64,000 bases of DNA from Streptomyces mirabilis (GTDB lineage Bacteria > Actinomycetota > Actinomycetes > Streptomycetales > Streptomycetaceae). Made by a program: the position numbers and the translations under genes. Positions 17,230-24,624 of the stretch are shown here, in pieces. The stretch is taken from contig NZ_CP074102.1 of the NCBI RefSeq assembly GCF_018310535.1, forward strand, positions 3,844,001 through 3,908,000, given 5' to 3'. The notes beneath the pieces are model-generated. The model searched no databases. It was not told the DNA's origin and worked only from the letters and a program-made list of their open reading frames with translations. Within the stretch, counting starts at the first letter, position 1; each line of letters opens with the position of its first letter.

Positions 17230-18585
17230 CTAGGCACGGCGGGCCGTTCGTGACCCCGCCGGACCACCACGACGGTGGACGCGAACGACCCTGGAGGGAC
17301 GGCCGGGACGGCGGCGCGGACCTTGTTCGTAGGAGCGAAAGGCGACCCAGCAGACGCCGAGCGCGAAGGCGAAGACCGGAAGCCAGGCGAGGCGGGCAGC
17401 CACCCAGCCCAAACCGTCGGGAACCATGTGCAGACCGGGCAGCCTTCCCGCCGACAGGCCCACGGCGGTGACCGCCATCATGGACGTCTGGTGCCAGAGG
17501 AATATCGTCATCGCCGACAGATTGACCAGGGCCACCGCAGCCCACGCCAGGGGCCGCCGCATCCACCGGCGCAACGACTCGCGCAGCAGAAGAGCGAGGC
17601 CGCACTGGGCCATGCCGAAGGTGACCGCGGCCAGCGTCGGCGGGTTCAGGTTCGAGACCGCCGCGCCCGGGACGCCGACCATCGACGCCGGGTAGCCGGC
17701 CCACATCACCAGCGCCGCGGTCGCCGCCGCGCCGCACAGGAGCAGCACCCAGCCCGCACGCCGCCGGTCCAACTCGCCGCGCGTCCAGGCCGCGCCCAGC
17801 GTGTACGGGACCATCCAGCCCGCCGCCACGTTCACCCAGCCGAGCCAGGACGGGCCGCCGAGTCCGAAACGCATCAGGTCCACGTGGAGAACGACGGCCA
17901 GCGGCCACAGCGGGTTGAGCCGGGTGAGCAGGGGCGTCGCGGCCGTCAGTCCCGCGAAGACCAGGAGGAACCACAGCGGGGACAGGGCGAGTTTGACGAG
18001 GGTGTGGACCGTACCGACTCCGGTGCCCGACGCGAGCAGGCCGACGGTGGCCACCGTCCAGAGCGTCAGGACCGCGGCCACGGGTTTGAAGAGCCGTGTG
18101 AGACGGGCGCGCAGCCACTGTCCGTACGTCGTGCCACGCGCCCGCGCCGACGTATAGCTCTTCGTCGCCACATGGCCGCCCACCAGGAAGAACACCGCGA
18201 GTGTCTGGAAGACCCAGGAGATGGGGGCCAGCCACGGCATGTGCTGCAACGGGCTCGCCGTGTGCAGCGCGCCGCCGTCCGCGACCAGGGCCGTCACCAG
18301 CCAGTGGCCCAGGACCACGCCGAGGATCGCGAAGGCGCGCAGGGCGTCGACCGCGCGGTCCCGCTCCGCGGGGGTGGCGGCGTCGATACGGCGGGCGCCG
18401 TCTCCTATGGCGTGGGTGGCGGTGCGCAGGGCGACCGTGCGCGTGGCAGCGGAGGGGCGTGTGCGGCGCTTCGGTGCGGGCGGTGTGGTCGGTGTGGTCG
18501 GTGCGTTCTGTGCGTTCTGTGCGGTCGTTCGGCGGGCGGCCGCCTGTTCATGAACCATCGGCTTACGGACCATCGACTCACGCAC
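17230..18585 (-). CDS. Acyltransferase 3 family membrane protein
   Basis: A 451-residue protein with about ten transmembrane segments and the acyltransferase-3 (OafA/NodX-like) beginning RAVDALRAFAILGVVLGHWLV, including the conserved His in the first helix, followed by VFFLVGGHVATKSY with the R-x10-H type arrangement. The family transfers acetyl or acyl groups to sugars, lipids or antibiotics on the outer face. The first 75 residues are a Thr/Pro/Ala/Arg-rich cytoplasmic extension with repeats encoded by imperfect tandem DNA repeats around 18475-18535. It overlaps the hydrolase gene by eight bases and leads into kinase 2, so the two-component system may sense a change made by these two enzymes. 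Confidence 0.85.
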   Translation of the reverse strand: MRESMVRKPMVHEQAAARRTTAQNAQNAPTTPTTPPAPKRRTRPSAATRTVALRTATHAIGDGARRIDAATPAERDRAVDALRAFAILGVVLGHWLVTALVADGGALHTASPLQHMPWLAPISWVFQTLAVFFLVGGHVATKSYTSARARGTTYGQWLRARLTRLFKPVAAVLTLWTVATVGLLASGTGVGTVHTLVKLALSPLWFLLVFAGLTAATPLLTRLNPLWPLAVVLHVDLMRFGLGGPSWLGWVNVAAGWMVPYTLGAAWTRGELDRRRAGWVLLLCGAAATAALVMWAGYPASMVGVPGAAVSNLNPPTLAAVTFGMAQCGLALLLRESLRRWMRRPLAWAAVALVNLSAMTIFLWHQTSMMAVTAVGLSAGRLPGLHMVPDGLGWVAARLAWLPVFAFALGVCWVAFRSYEQGPRRRPGRPSRVVRVHRRGGPAGSRTARRA

Positions 18586-19768
18586 GGGTTACCTCCGAGG
18601 TGTCTCCGAGGACGATCCGGGCGAGGTTGTCCAAGGACACGGAGCCCGGTTTGAAGTAGTCGCTGTGGCCGCCGGTGCCCGCCGCGAAGACGTGGGCGCC
18701 GAAGGCCGGGGACACCGGGTCGGCGCCGAAGCCGACGGTGGTGCCGAAGAGGCCTGCGTGGACGTGCGGCACGTTCACGATCCAGTCGTCGGCGCCTCGG
18801 GCCGCCCAGATCCGAGCGGAGGTGCGCAGTGCCGCCACGGAGTCCGCGCCCGTGCCCGGGCTGCCGATGAGGGCGATGTCGTCCGCGTCCAGCCCGTGCG
18901 CCGCGCGACCGCAGACGACCGTGCCGTACGAGTGGCACAGCAGGGAGACGTGCGCCTTCTCGCCGACGACGCCCCGCAGTTCGCGTATGAACCCCTTCAG
19001 CTGCGGGGCCGCGTCCTCGGCACGGCCGGTCGTCAGGACCGTGGTGCTGAACGTGCCCGGTGTCTCGTAGCCGAGCCAGGCGATGACCGCCGTATGCGGA
19101 CGTGAGGTGGATCCGTGGGATCCGTGGGATCCGTGGGATCCGTGGGATCCGTGGGATCCGTGGCGACGGTCGAGGCTGTTGAGGCGGTCTTGGAGGGCTG
19201 CCGCTCCTGCTCGGAAGCGGCCGTAGGTCTCCAAGGTCGTGTCGGAACCCGGGACCAGCACCGCGACGCGGTCCGCGTGGGCGAGGTCGCCGAGGACCTC
19301 GACGGCCAGGCCCTGGCCGCGCCCGTCGAAGGAGAGGAAGTGGCGGGAGGGGGCTGCCATGGCGTGGTCCGCGACAGCGCGGGTGCGGTCGCCGTGGGCG
19401 GTGGCCATGCGGGACGCCTCCGCGGCGTTCGCCCGGTTCGCCGTGTACGCCTCGTCCAGCGTCGCTGTCGTCGGCGGGGCGAGGGCGGCGGGGGCCGGGG
19501 CGGGGATCCGGGGGCGGGCCGCGGCGGAGACGGGGACGACCACGGCGGCCGTGACCAGCGCGGCGAGCAGGGTGCGGCTCAGGCGCCGGAGGAACCGGAA
19601 ACGGGGGGTGGAGGCCGAGGGCTCCGCCGGTCGAGCTGGCGGGGCCGGCCGTACCGGCTCGGATGACTCCGTCGGCTCGGGTGGTGGACTGGACGGTTCA
19701 CGAGGCGGTGCCGTCTGGGTGGCTTGTGTCGCCCTTTCCGCCGCGGTCGGCTTCCCCCGGAGCTCCAT
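18578..19768 (-). CDS. Alpha/beta hydrolase (DUF1023-like), membrane-anchored or secreted
   Basis: A 396-residue protein. The first 55 residues are Pro/Ser/Glu-rich, followed by a transmembrane or signal segment (LLAALVTAAVVVPVSAAARP near 75). The catalytic domain shows VAVLVPGSDTTLETY, then the nucleophile elbow LLCHSYGTVVCG (Ser in C-H-S-Y-G, with Cys where most hydrolases have Gly), then IALIGSPGTGADS and a C-terminal GGHSDYF with the likely catalytic His. These are hallmarks of the DUF1023 actinobacterial hydrolases. Six HGS tripeptides (from the repeat at 19109-19162) form a loop between core strands. It is the first gene of the operon with acyltransferase, kinase 2 and regulator 2. The substrate is unknown. 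Confidence 0.85.
   Translation of the reverse strand: MELRGKPTAAERATQATQTAPPREPSSPPPEPTESSEPVRPAPPARPAEPSASTPRFRFLRRLSRTLLAALVTAAVVVPVSAAARPRIPAPAPAALAPPTTATLDEAYTANRANAAEASRMATAHGDRTRAVADHAMAAPSRHFLSFDGRGQGLAVEVLGDLAHADRVAVLVPGSDTTLETYGRFRAGAAALQDRLNSLDRRHGSHGSHGSHGSHGSHGSTSRPHTAVIAWLGYETPGTFSTTVLTTGRAEDAAPQLKGFIRELRGVVGEKAHVSLLCHSYGTVVCGRAAHGLDADDIALIGSPGTGADSVAALRTSARIWAARGADDWIVNVPHVHAGLFGTTVGFGADPVSPAFGAHVFAAGTGGHSDYFKPGSVSLDNLARIVLGDTSEVTRA
19109..19162. repeat. 9-bp tandem repeat, six perfect copies
   Basis: The unit GGATCCGTG is repeated six times without a mismatch inside the alpha/beta hydrolase gene, encoding six His-Gly-Ser tripeptides on the minus strand. Perfect identity suggests recent expansion by slippage. 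Copy number changes would keep the reading frame. Confidence 0.97.
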
Positions 19769-19876
19769 GGCGTCCTTCCCGTCCGGTCCGCCCGCTCATC
19801 GGGCGCCTCTGGATGGGAAGTTACGGATCGTGACGTGTCATTCGCGTCCCGCCAGGGAGCTCATCTTGGAGGTAGC

Positions 19877-19895
19877 TCTCAGGTACTACGGGTAT
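19877..19895 (-). promoter_or_regulatory. Shared 19-bp element, copy 2 (upstream of hydrolase operon)
   Basis: Identical to the element at 14987-15005 (ATACCCGTAGTACCTGAGA on the coding strand). It lies about 109 bases before the hydrolase start, at the head of the operon hydrolase-acyltransferase-kinase 2-regulator 2. It suggests common control of the two paralogous two-component operons. Confidence 0.6.
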
Positions 19896-19907
19896 GACCG
19901 GGGGACG

Positions 19908-20786
19908 CTACCAAGCCAGTTGGGCGATCTCCTCGGCCACCACCGCGCACGCGTCCGCCGCCGGGTCGATCAGCGGGAAGTGGCCCACGTCCTCCAGGAG
20001 CGTCAGACCCACCACCTCGCCCGCCCTCGCCGCCGCCTCCGCGTACGACTCGGCGACCGCCTCCGGGACGACGACGTCGGTGCGGCCCTGCACGAGGGTC
20101 GTGGCGATGCCGGTGGGAAGCAGGAACGCCGGGTCGGCGTACGGCTGCCGCTCCGCGAACCTGGCCTCGCCGCCGAGGAGTTGGCGGGAGGCTCCGGAGC
20201 AGACGTTCAGTTTCTCGGCGACCGCGAAGTCCGCGATCGGGGCGAGGGCCACGACACCGCGCAGCGGAGCGGGGCGGTCGGTGCGCCAAGGAGCGTCGAC
20301 GGGCAGGACGTGACGGGCGGCGGCCCACAGGGCGAGGTGGCCGCCGGCCGAGTGGCCGGTGATCACCGTGCGGCGGAGGTCCGCCCGCGGCAGATGCTCG
20401 CGGGCGAGCGCCGGCAGCGCGTCGAGTGCGGCCGCGATGTCGTCGAAGGTGTCCGGCCAGCGGCCCGCGACCGGGCCCCCACCGCCCTGCGCGGGGATCG
20501 CGGCGCCCCGGCGGTACTCCACGTTGGCCACGGCGAAGCCCCGGCGGGCCAGGTAGTCCGCGAACGGGGTGATGTGGCGACGGTCGTACGGGGCGCGCCA
20601 GGCGCCGCCGTGCAGGACGATCACCAGCGGGGCGGGAACCTCGGGGTCGGGTTCGCGCGGGGTGTAGAAGTCGATCACCTGGTCGGGATGGTCGCCGTAC
20701 GTGGCGGTGACGTCGGGGTCGACCGGCGGGTGGGAGAAGGCCGAGGCCTCCTCGGCGGCGTCCCGTGCTGCGGCGTCGTCCGGCAT
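19908..20786 (-). CDS. Alpha/beta hydrolase, probable kynurenine formamidase
   Basis: A 292-residue esterase-type hydrolase. The oxyanion motif HGGAW is at 60-64, the nucleophile elbow GHSAGGH gives Ser146, the acid is Asp237 in QGRTDVVVP, and the base is His269 in EDVGHFPL. This HGGxW/GxSxG architecture is that of animal and yeast arylformamidases rather than bacterial metal-dependent KynB. The gene lies 1.5 kb from kynureninase and the dioxygenase. N-formylkynurenine to kynurenine is the missing step between them, so I assign it that role. I recall the syntenic S. coelicolor gene being proposed as kynurenine formamidase. A generic carboxylesterase role is the alternative. A TetR gene diverges from it. 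Confidence 0.75.
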   Translation of the reverse strand: MPDDAAARDAAEEASAFSHPPVDPDVTATYGDHPDQVIDFYTPREPDPEVPAPLVIVLHGGAWRAPYDRRHITPFADYLARRGFAVANVEYRRGAAIPAQGGGGPVAGRWPDTFDDIAAALDALPALAREHLPRADLRRTVITGHSAGGHLALWAAARHVLPVDAPWRTDRPAPLRGVVALAPIADFAVAEKLNVCSGASRQLLGGEARFAERQPYADPAFLLPTGIATTLVQGRTDVVVPEAVAESYAEAAARAGEVVGLTLLEDVGHFPLIDPAADACAVVAEEIAQLAW

Positions 20787-20971
20787 GCTCCAACCTCTCA
20801 GCGGTGAAACGGATTTGGCGGACCAGGAGTGAATTCGGCCGTTGGCGGGGACGGTATCAGGCCCGTGACGTGCGTCTACACCCGGATGTCACGCTCGGTG
20901 AGGGGTAAACGGATCTGGTGTTTCGTTACGCTGGGTGGGGTCACGCGAACGGTATTGCTAAGGAGTCCGTC

Positions 20972-21700
20972 ATGTCCGCCGAGTCCGGCACCGTAGGTCG
21001 TGGCGAGCCCGGCCTCGTGGGTCCTGGTGAACCCGGCACCGTACGTCCTGGTGAACCCGGCACCGTACATCCTGGTGAACCCGGCACCCTACGTCCTGGT
21101 GAACCCGGCACCGTACGTCCTGGTGGGCGTACCGCCCGGGTTCGTGCGGCCGTGTTGCGTGCCGCGGGGGATGTACTCGCCGAGGAGGGGTTCGCGCATC
21201 TCGATCTCGCCGATGTGGCACGGCGGGCGGAGGTCGGGAAGACGACGGTGTACCGGCGGTGGGGGTCGGTGACGGGGCTCGTGGCCGATCTGCTGAGTGA
21301 CATGGCGGAGCAGTCGTCGCCGCGTACGGAGACCGGGTCCGTACGTGGTGATCTGCGGGCCAACGCCGCGTTGGTGCGGCGGACGTTGGCCGATCCTCGG
21401 CAGGGGGCGCTGTTTCGGGCCGTGATCGCCGCGGCGACGTGCGATGTGCGTACGGCGGAGGCATTGCGGCGGTTCTATGACGTGCGGGTGAGTGAGTGGG
21501 TGCCGTGTGTCGAGGAGGGGGTGGCTCGGGGGGAGCTGCCTGTGGGGACCGATGCGGCGGTGGTCGTACGGGCGGTGTCGGCGCCGCTCTATTACTCGTT
21601 GCTGACTGTTGGAGTGGTGCCGGACGAGGGGGCTGCCGTGCGGGCGGCGGAAGGGGCGTTTGCTGCGGCGGTGGCGGGGGTGTACGTCGTCGGGGAGTGA
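20972..21700 (+). CDS. TetR-family regulator with N-terminal repeat tail
   Basis: A 242-residue protein; AGGAG lies eight bases before ATG 20972. Residues 1-50 are an unusual Gly-Glu-Pro-Gly-Thr-Val repeat with period 8, produced by a 24-base tandem repeat, and are predicted to be disordered. The HTH follows: VLRAAGDVLAEEGFAHLDLADVARRAEVGKTTVYRRWGS, then a TetR ligand domain of the C-terminal type seen in AcrR-like proteins. It sits between the divergent formamidase gene and kynureninase, so it is a candidate regulator of tryptophan catabolism; that is context only. The tail could add DNA contacts or be neutral. Confidence 0.88.
   Translation: MSAESGTVGRGEPGLVGPGEPGTVRPGEPGTVHPGEPGTLRPGEPGTVRPGGRTARVRAAVLRAAGDVLAEEGFAHLDLADVARRAEVGKTTVYRRWGSVTGLVADLLSDMAEQSSPRTETGSVRGDLRANAALVRRTLADPRQGALFRAVIAAATCDVRTAEALRRFYDVRVSEWVPCVEEGVARGELPVGTDAAVVVRAVSAPLYYSLLTVGVVPDEGAAVRAAEGAFAAAVAGVYVVGE
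20999..21118. repeat. 24-bp tandem repeat inside the TetR gene
   Basis: Four near-identical 24-base units run from 21023 to 21118 (unit begins CCTGGTGAACCCGGCACC), preceded by one degenerate unit from about 20999 and followed by a truncated one. Each encodes eight residues of the type Pro-Gly-Glu-Pro-Gly-Thr-Val-Arg. Units differ at only one to three positions. Confidence 0.95.
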
Positions 21701-22283
21701 ACCGGCGTGGGGGTCGGCCCGGGGTTGATCGCCCCCGCCGCCCCTACCCGACCCATCCCCAGGGGCTCCGCCCCTTCAACCCCACCCGGGGCTACGCCCC
21801 GGCACCCCCCGCAGGGCCCGCACCCCGCCAGGGGCTCCGCCCCCGCACCCCACCGGGGGCTGCCGCCCCCAGGACCCCCGCAGGACTCCGCCCCAAACCC
21901 CCACAGGGCCGTGGCCCGAACCCTCGCAGGACTCCGGCCCAAACCCCCCGCGGGGCCGCGGCCCGGACCCCGCAGGATTCCGCCCCAGACCCCCGAATGC
22001 CTGAACGGCCTCGGCCTCAAACGCCGGACGGGCTGGCGATGAGGGGTGGGTGGGGTGCCGGCTGCGGTCTCGCCCCTCGGACACCGGACGGCCCGAGGCT
22101 CTCAGGGTCGCGGGGAACCGCGCGACCGGCCCCCACCGGCCCGCACCGGCCCCCACCGGCCCCCACCGGCCCCCACCCCAACGACTGCGGCCGGGCGGGG
22201 ATCCGGGGCGCAGCCCCGGTCCCAGGGGCGCGGGGAACCGCGCGATCGGCCCCCACCCATCCGCAGGCAACCAAAGCAGCGGG
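21701..22283. repeat. Non-coding cluster of GC-rich palindromic and tandem repeats
   Basis: There is no credible gene here. The left half is a run of short GGGGCTCCGCCCC / GGGGCTACGCCCC / GGGGGCTGCCGCCCCC-type palindromes spaced every 25-35 bases. In the middle (about 21996-22034) is a copy of a motif I recognise as frequently dispersed between Streptomyces genes, CTCAAACGCCGGACGGGCT. The right half holds two copies of CGCGGGGAACCGCGCGA (22109-22125 and 22230-22246) and a tandem CCGGCCCCCA array around 22127-22185. Such convergent-gene gaps accumulate these elements; they may act as transcription barriers. Confidence 0.75.
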
Positions 22284-23537
22284 CTACGCCCCCTCGCTCA
22301 CCGTCTCCCCCAGTACCCGCGCCGCCCGTTCCACGTCCCCGAAGCCCACGTACAGGGGGGTGAAGCCGAAGCGGAGGACGTCGGGGTGGCGGAAGTCGCC
22401 TACGACGCCCCGTTCGATCAGGCGCTTCATCACCTCGCCCGCGTCCGCGCAGCGCAGGGCGACCTGGCTGCCGCGTTCGGCGTGGGTGGAGGGGGTCAGG
22501 GACTCGACGCGGCCCCGGGGGACGTACGCCTCGACGCATTCCAGGAAGAAGTCGGTCAGGGCGAGGGACTTGGTGCGGACGGAGTCGATCGAGACGCTCT
22601 CCCACACCTCCAGCGCGGCCTCCAGGGCCAGCATGGAGAGGATGTCCGGGGTGCCGACGCGGCCCCGCAGGGCGCCCGGGGCCGGTTCGTAGGCGGGGCT
22701 CATGCCGAACGGGTCGGCGTGGGAGTTCCAGCCGGGGAGTGGGGAGTCGAAGCGGGGCTGGAGGTCGGCGCGGACGTAGAGGTACGCCGGGGAGCCCGGG
22801 CCTCCGTTCAGGTACTTGTACGTGCAGCCGACCGCGAGGTCGACCCCGTGGCGGTCGAGGTCCACCGGCAGGGCCCCGGCGCTGTGGCACAGGTCCCAGA
22901 CCGCCAGGGCACCCGCGTCGTGGATCGCGGACGTGAGGGCCGGGAGGTCGTGCAGACGGCCGGTGCGGTAGTCGACGTGGTTCAGCAACACCGCCGCTGT
23001 GCGGGGGCCGAGTGCGGAGGGGACCTCCGACGGGTCCAAGGGACGCAGTTCGCAGCCTGTCAGGCGGGCCGCGGACGCCGCGATGTAGCCGTCCGTCGGG
23101 AACGTCGTCGCGTCGACGATGATCTCGTCACGCCCGTCGGAGGACAAGGCGGCCAGACGGACCGCTCCCACCAGGGCCTTGAAGACGTTCACGCTCGTGG
23201 AGTCGCCCACCACGATCTGGCCGGGGGCCGCCCCGACCAGCGGCGCGATCCGGTCGCCGATCCGTTCCGGCGCCGTCCACCAGCCGCTCTCCTCCCAGGA
23301 GCGGATGCGCAGTTCGCCCCACTGGCGGCGTACGACGTCGTCGATCCGGCCGGGGACCGACGCCGGGAGCGCGCCGAGTGAGTTCCCGTCGAGGTACACC
23401 ACGTCGTCCAGGACGAACTGCGCACGCAGTTTGGCGAGTTCGTCGGAGGCGTCCAGTTCGACGGCCCTGACGTACAGGTCGGACCGCTCGGAGACACCCG
23501 GTTCAGACCGCTCGGACCGTTCAGACCGCTCAGACAT
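22284..23537 (-). CDS. kynU: Kynureninase
   Basis: A PLP enzyme cleaving kynurenine to anthranilate and alanine. The 417-residue product has the conserved YLDGNSLGALP near residues 48-58, DSTSVNVFK near 112-120, the WDLCHSAGALPVDL active-site strand near 214-227 and the Schiff-base lysine in TYKYLNGGPG (Lys241). The N-terminus is an unusual Ser-Glu-Arg repeat from a 9-base DNA repeat; the family fold begins about residue 20. The start overlaps the dioxygenase stop by eight bases, so the two are translationally coupled. Product anthranilate can feed either catabolism or antibiotic precursors. Confidence 0.96.
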   Translation of the reverse strand: MSERSERSERSEPGVSERSDLYVRAVELDASDELAKLRAQFVLDDVVYLDGNSLGALPASVPGRIDDVVRRQWGELRIRSWEESGWWTAPERIGDRIAPLVGAAPGQIVVGDSTSVNVFKALVGAVRLAALSSDGRDEIIVDATTFPTDGYIAASAARLTGCELRPLDPSEVPSALGPRTAAVLLNHVDYRTGRLHDLPALTSAIHDAGALAVWDLCHSAGALPVDLDRHGVDLAVGCTYKYLNGGPGSPAYLYVRADLQPRFDSPLPGWNSHADPFGMSPAYEPAPGALRGRVGTPDILSMLALEAALEVWESVSIDSVRTKSLALTDFFLECVEAYVPRGRVESLTPSTHAERGSQVALRCADAGEVMKRLIERGVVGDFRHPDVLRFGFTPLYVGFGDVERAARVLGETVSEGA

Positions 23538-24378
23538 GAGACCTCGCCGTCCACAGCTCGGGGAACACGTTCTTCTGCGCCCGCTTCTCCAGCCAGGCCA
23601 CCCCGGCGGAGCCGCCCGTGCCCGTCTTCGCGCCCATCGCGCGGCGCGTCGCGACGAGATGGTCGTTGCGCCATCGCCACACCAGTTCGGCGACGTCCGT
23701 CAACGCCTCACCGAGGCGGGCGAGTTCGTCATGCTCGTCGCCCGCGTACAGGGCCGTCCACACCGCCTCCACCTCCGGTGAGGACTCGTAGCGCTGGGAC
23801 ACGTCCCGGTCCAGTACGGACTTCGGGACCGCGTGGCCGCTTCGCGCGAGCAGCCTCAGGACCTCGTCGTAGAGGCTCGGTTCGTGCAGTGCCTTCTCCA
23901 GCTCGGCGTGCACACGCGGCGCGCCCCGGTGCGGGACCAGCATGGACGCGGACTTCTCGCCGAGCAGGAACTCCATCCGGCGGTACATCGCGGACTGGAA
24001 GCCGGAGCCCTCGCCGAGGGCCGAGCGGTAGGAGTTGAACTGGGCGGGGGTGAGCTGGGCGAGGGGCCGCCAGGAGGCGTTCAGCGCCTCCAGCTCCCGT
24101 ACGGACCGCTTCAGGGCGGCCACCGCGACGGGCACCCGGTCCTCGCGGAGCGCGTTCGCCGCGGTCTCCCACTCGTGGACGATGACCGTGAACCACAGCT
24201 CCATGACCTGGGTGGTGACCAGGAAGACCATCTCTCCGGGGTCGTCGGAGAGGGTGTGCTGGAGGTGGGTCAGAACGTCCGCCTGGACATAGTCCTCGTA
24301 CGGGGTCGTTCCTTGGAAGTCGAGATGCGGGGTCTCGGGCTCCTGAGCCTCGACGGGCTGAGCCTGCTGGGACGACAT
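23530..24378 (-). CDS. kynA: Tryptophan 2,3-dioxygenase
   Basis: A heme enzyme opening the indole ring of tryptophan to N-formylkynurenine. The 282-residue product starts at ATG 24378 with AGGAGACAGCG before it. The proximal heme ligand is His240 within RWRNDHLVATRR, and the GTGGSAGV loop that closes the active site is intact. At the position of the active-site base His55 of the Xanthomonas enzyme (sequence recalled, FIIQHQTSELW) this protein has Thr56 (FLVTTQVMELW). His-less sites are known from IDO, which uses Ser there. It is the first gene of kynA-kynU; a 13-bp-stem inverted repeat and three 21-bp repeats lie upstream. Confidence 0.95.
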   Translation of the reverse strand: MSSQQAQPVEAQEPETPHLDFQGTTPYEDYVQADVLTHLQHTLSDDPGEMVFLVTTQVMELWFTVIVHEWETAANALREDRVPVAVAALKRSVRELEALNASWRPLAQLTPAQFNSYRSALGEGSGFQSAMYRRMEFLLGEKSASMLVPHRGAPRVHAELEKALHEPSLYDEVLRLLARSGHAVPKSVLDRDVSQRYESSPEVEAVWTALYAGDEHDELARLGEALTDVAELVWRWRNDHLVATRRAMGAKTGTGGSAGVAWLEKRAQKNVFPELWTARSHV

Positions 24379-24486
24379 CGCTGTCTCCTGATGCGTACTC
24401 CGGGTAGCGGTCCGCCCCTGCCGTTTTCGACACGGGGGCCCCGGTCCCCACCGGGCATCCTCCACAATCGTCACCCGAAACCGCAA

Positions 24487-24517
24487 GGTCCGCCCGGTCA
24501 CATCGACCAGGCGGACC
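24487..24517. promoter_or_regulatory. Long inverted repeat upstream of kynA
   Basis: GGTCCGCC-C-GGTC, a five-base loop, then GACC-A-GGCGGACC gives a 12-bp stem with one opposed mismatch. It lies 109-139 bases before the kynA start and about 100 bases after the DUF3151 stop. It could be the DUF3151 terminator or an operator for the kyn operon. No U-tract is present. Confidence 0.5.
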
Positions 24518-24561
24518 CGTATGACCTGCGAGTACACCCGGACGGCCATACGACGGGTACA

Positions 24562-24624
24562 CCCTGGGAGGACTCGGCCACTCCCTGGAAGGACTCGGCC
24601 ACCCCCTGGGAGGACTCAGCCCAG
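24562..24624. repeat. Three 21-bp direct repeats at the DUF3151 3' end
   Basis: Units CCCTGGGAGGACTCGGCCAC(T) begin at 24562, 24583 and 24604 with one to four differences. The third unit contains the DUF3151 stop codon (24616-24618), and the other two lie in the kynA upstream region. The period is a multiple of three, like the other repeats in this part of the window. Confidence 0.85.

Noticed and set aside
21701..22283. CRISPR array in the repeat patch
   Set aside because: Repeats are short GC palindromes of variable spacing without constant-length unique spacers, and no cas genes are present.
24270..24549. N-terminal extension of tryptophan dioxygenase to 24549
   Set aside because: The extra 57 codons read through the long inverted repeat, lack family similarity, and the internal ATG at 24378 has an excellent RBS.
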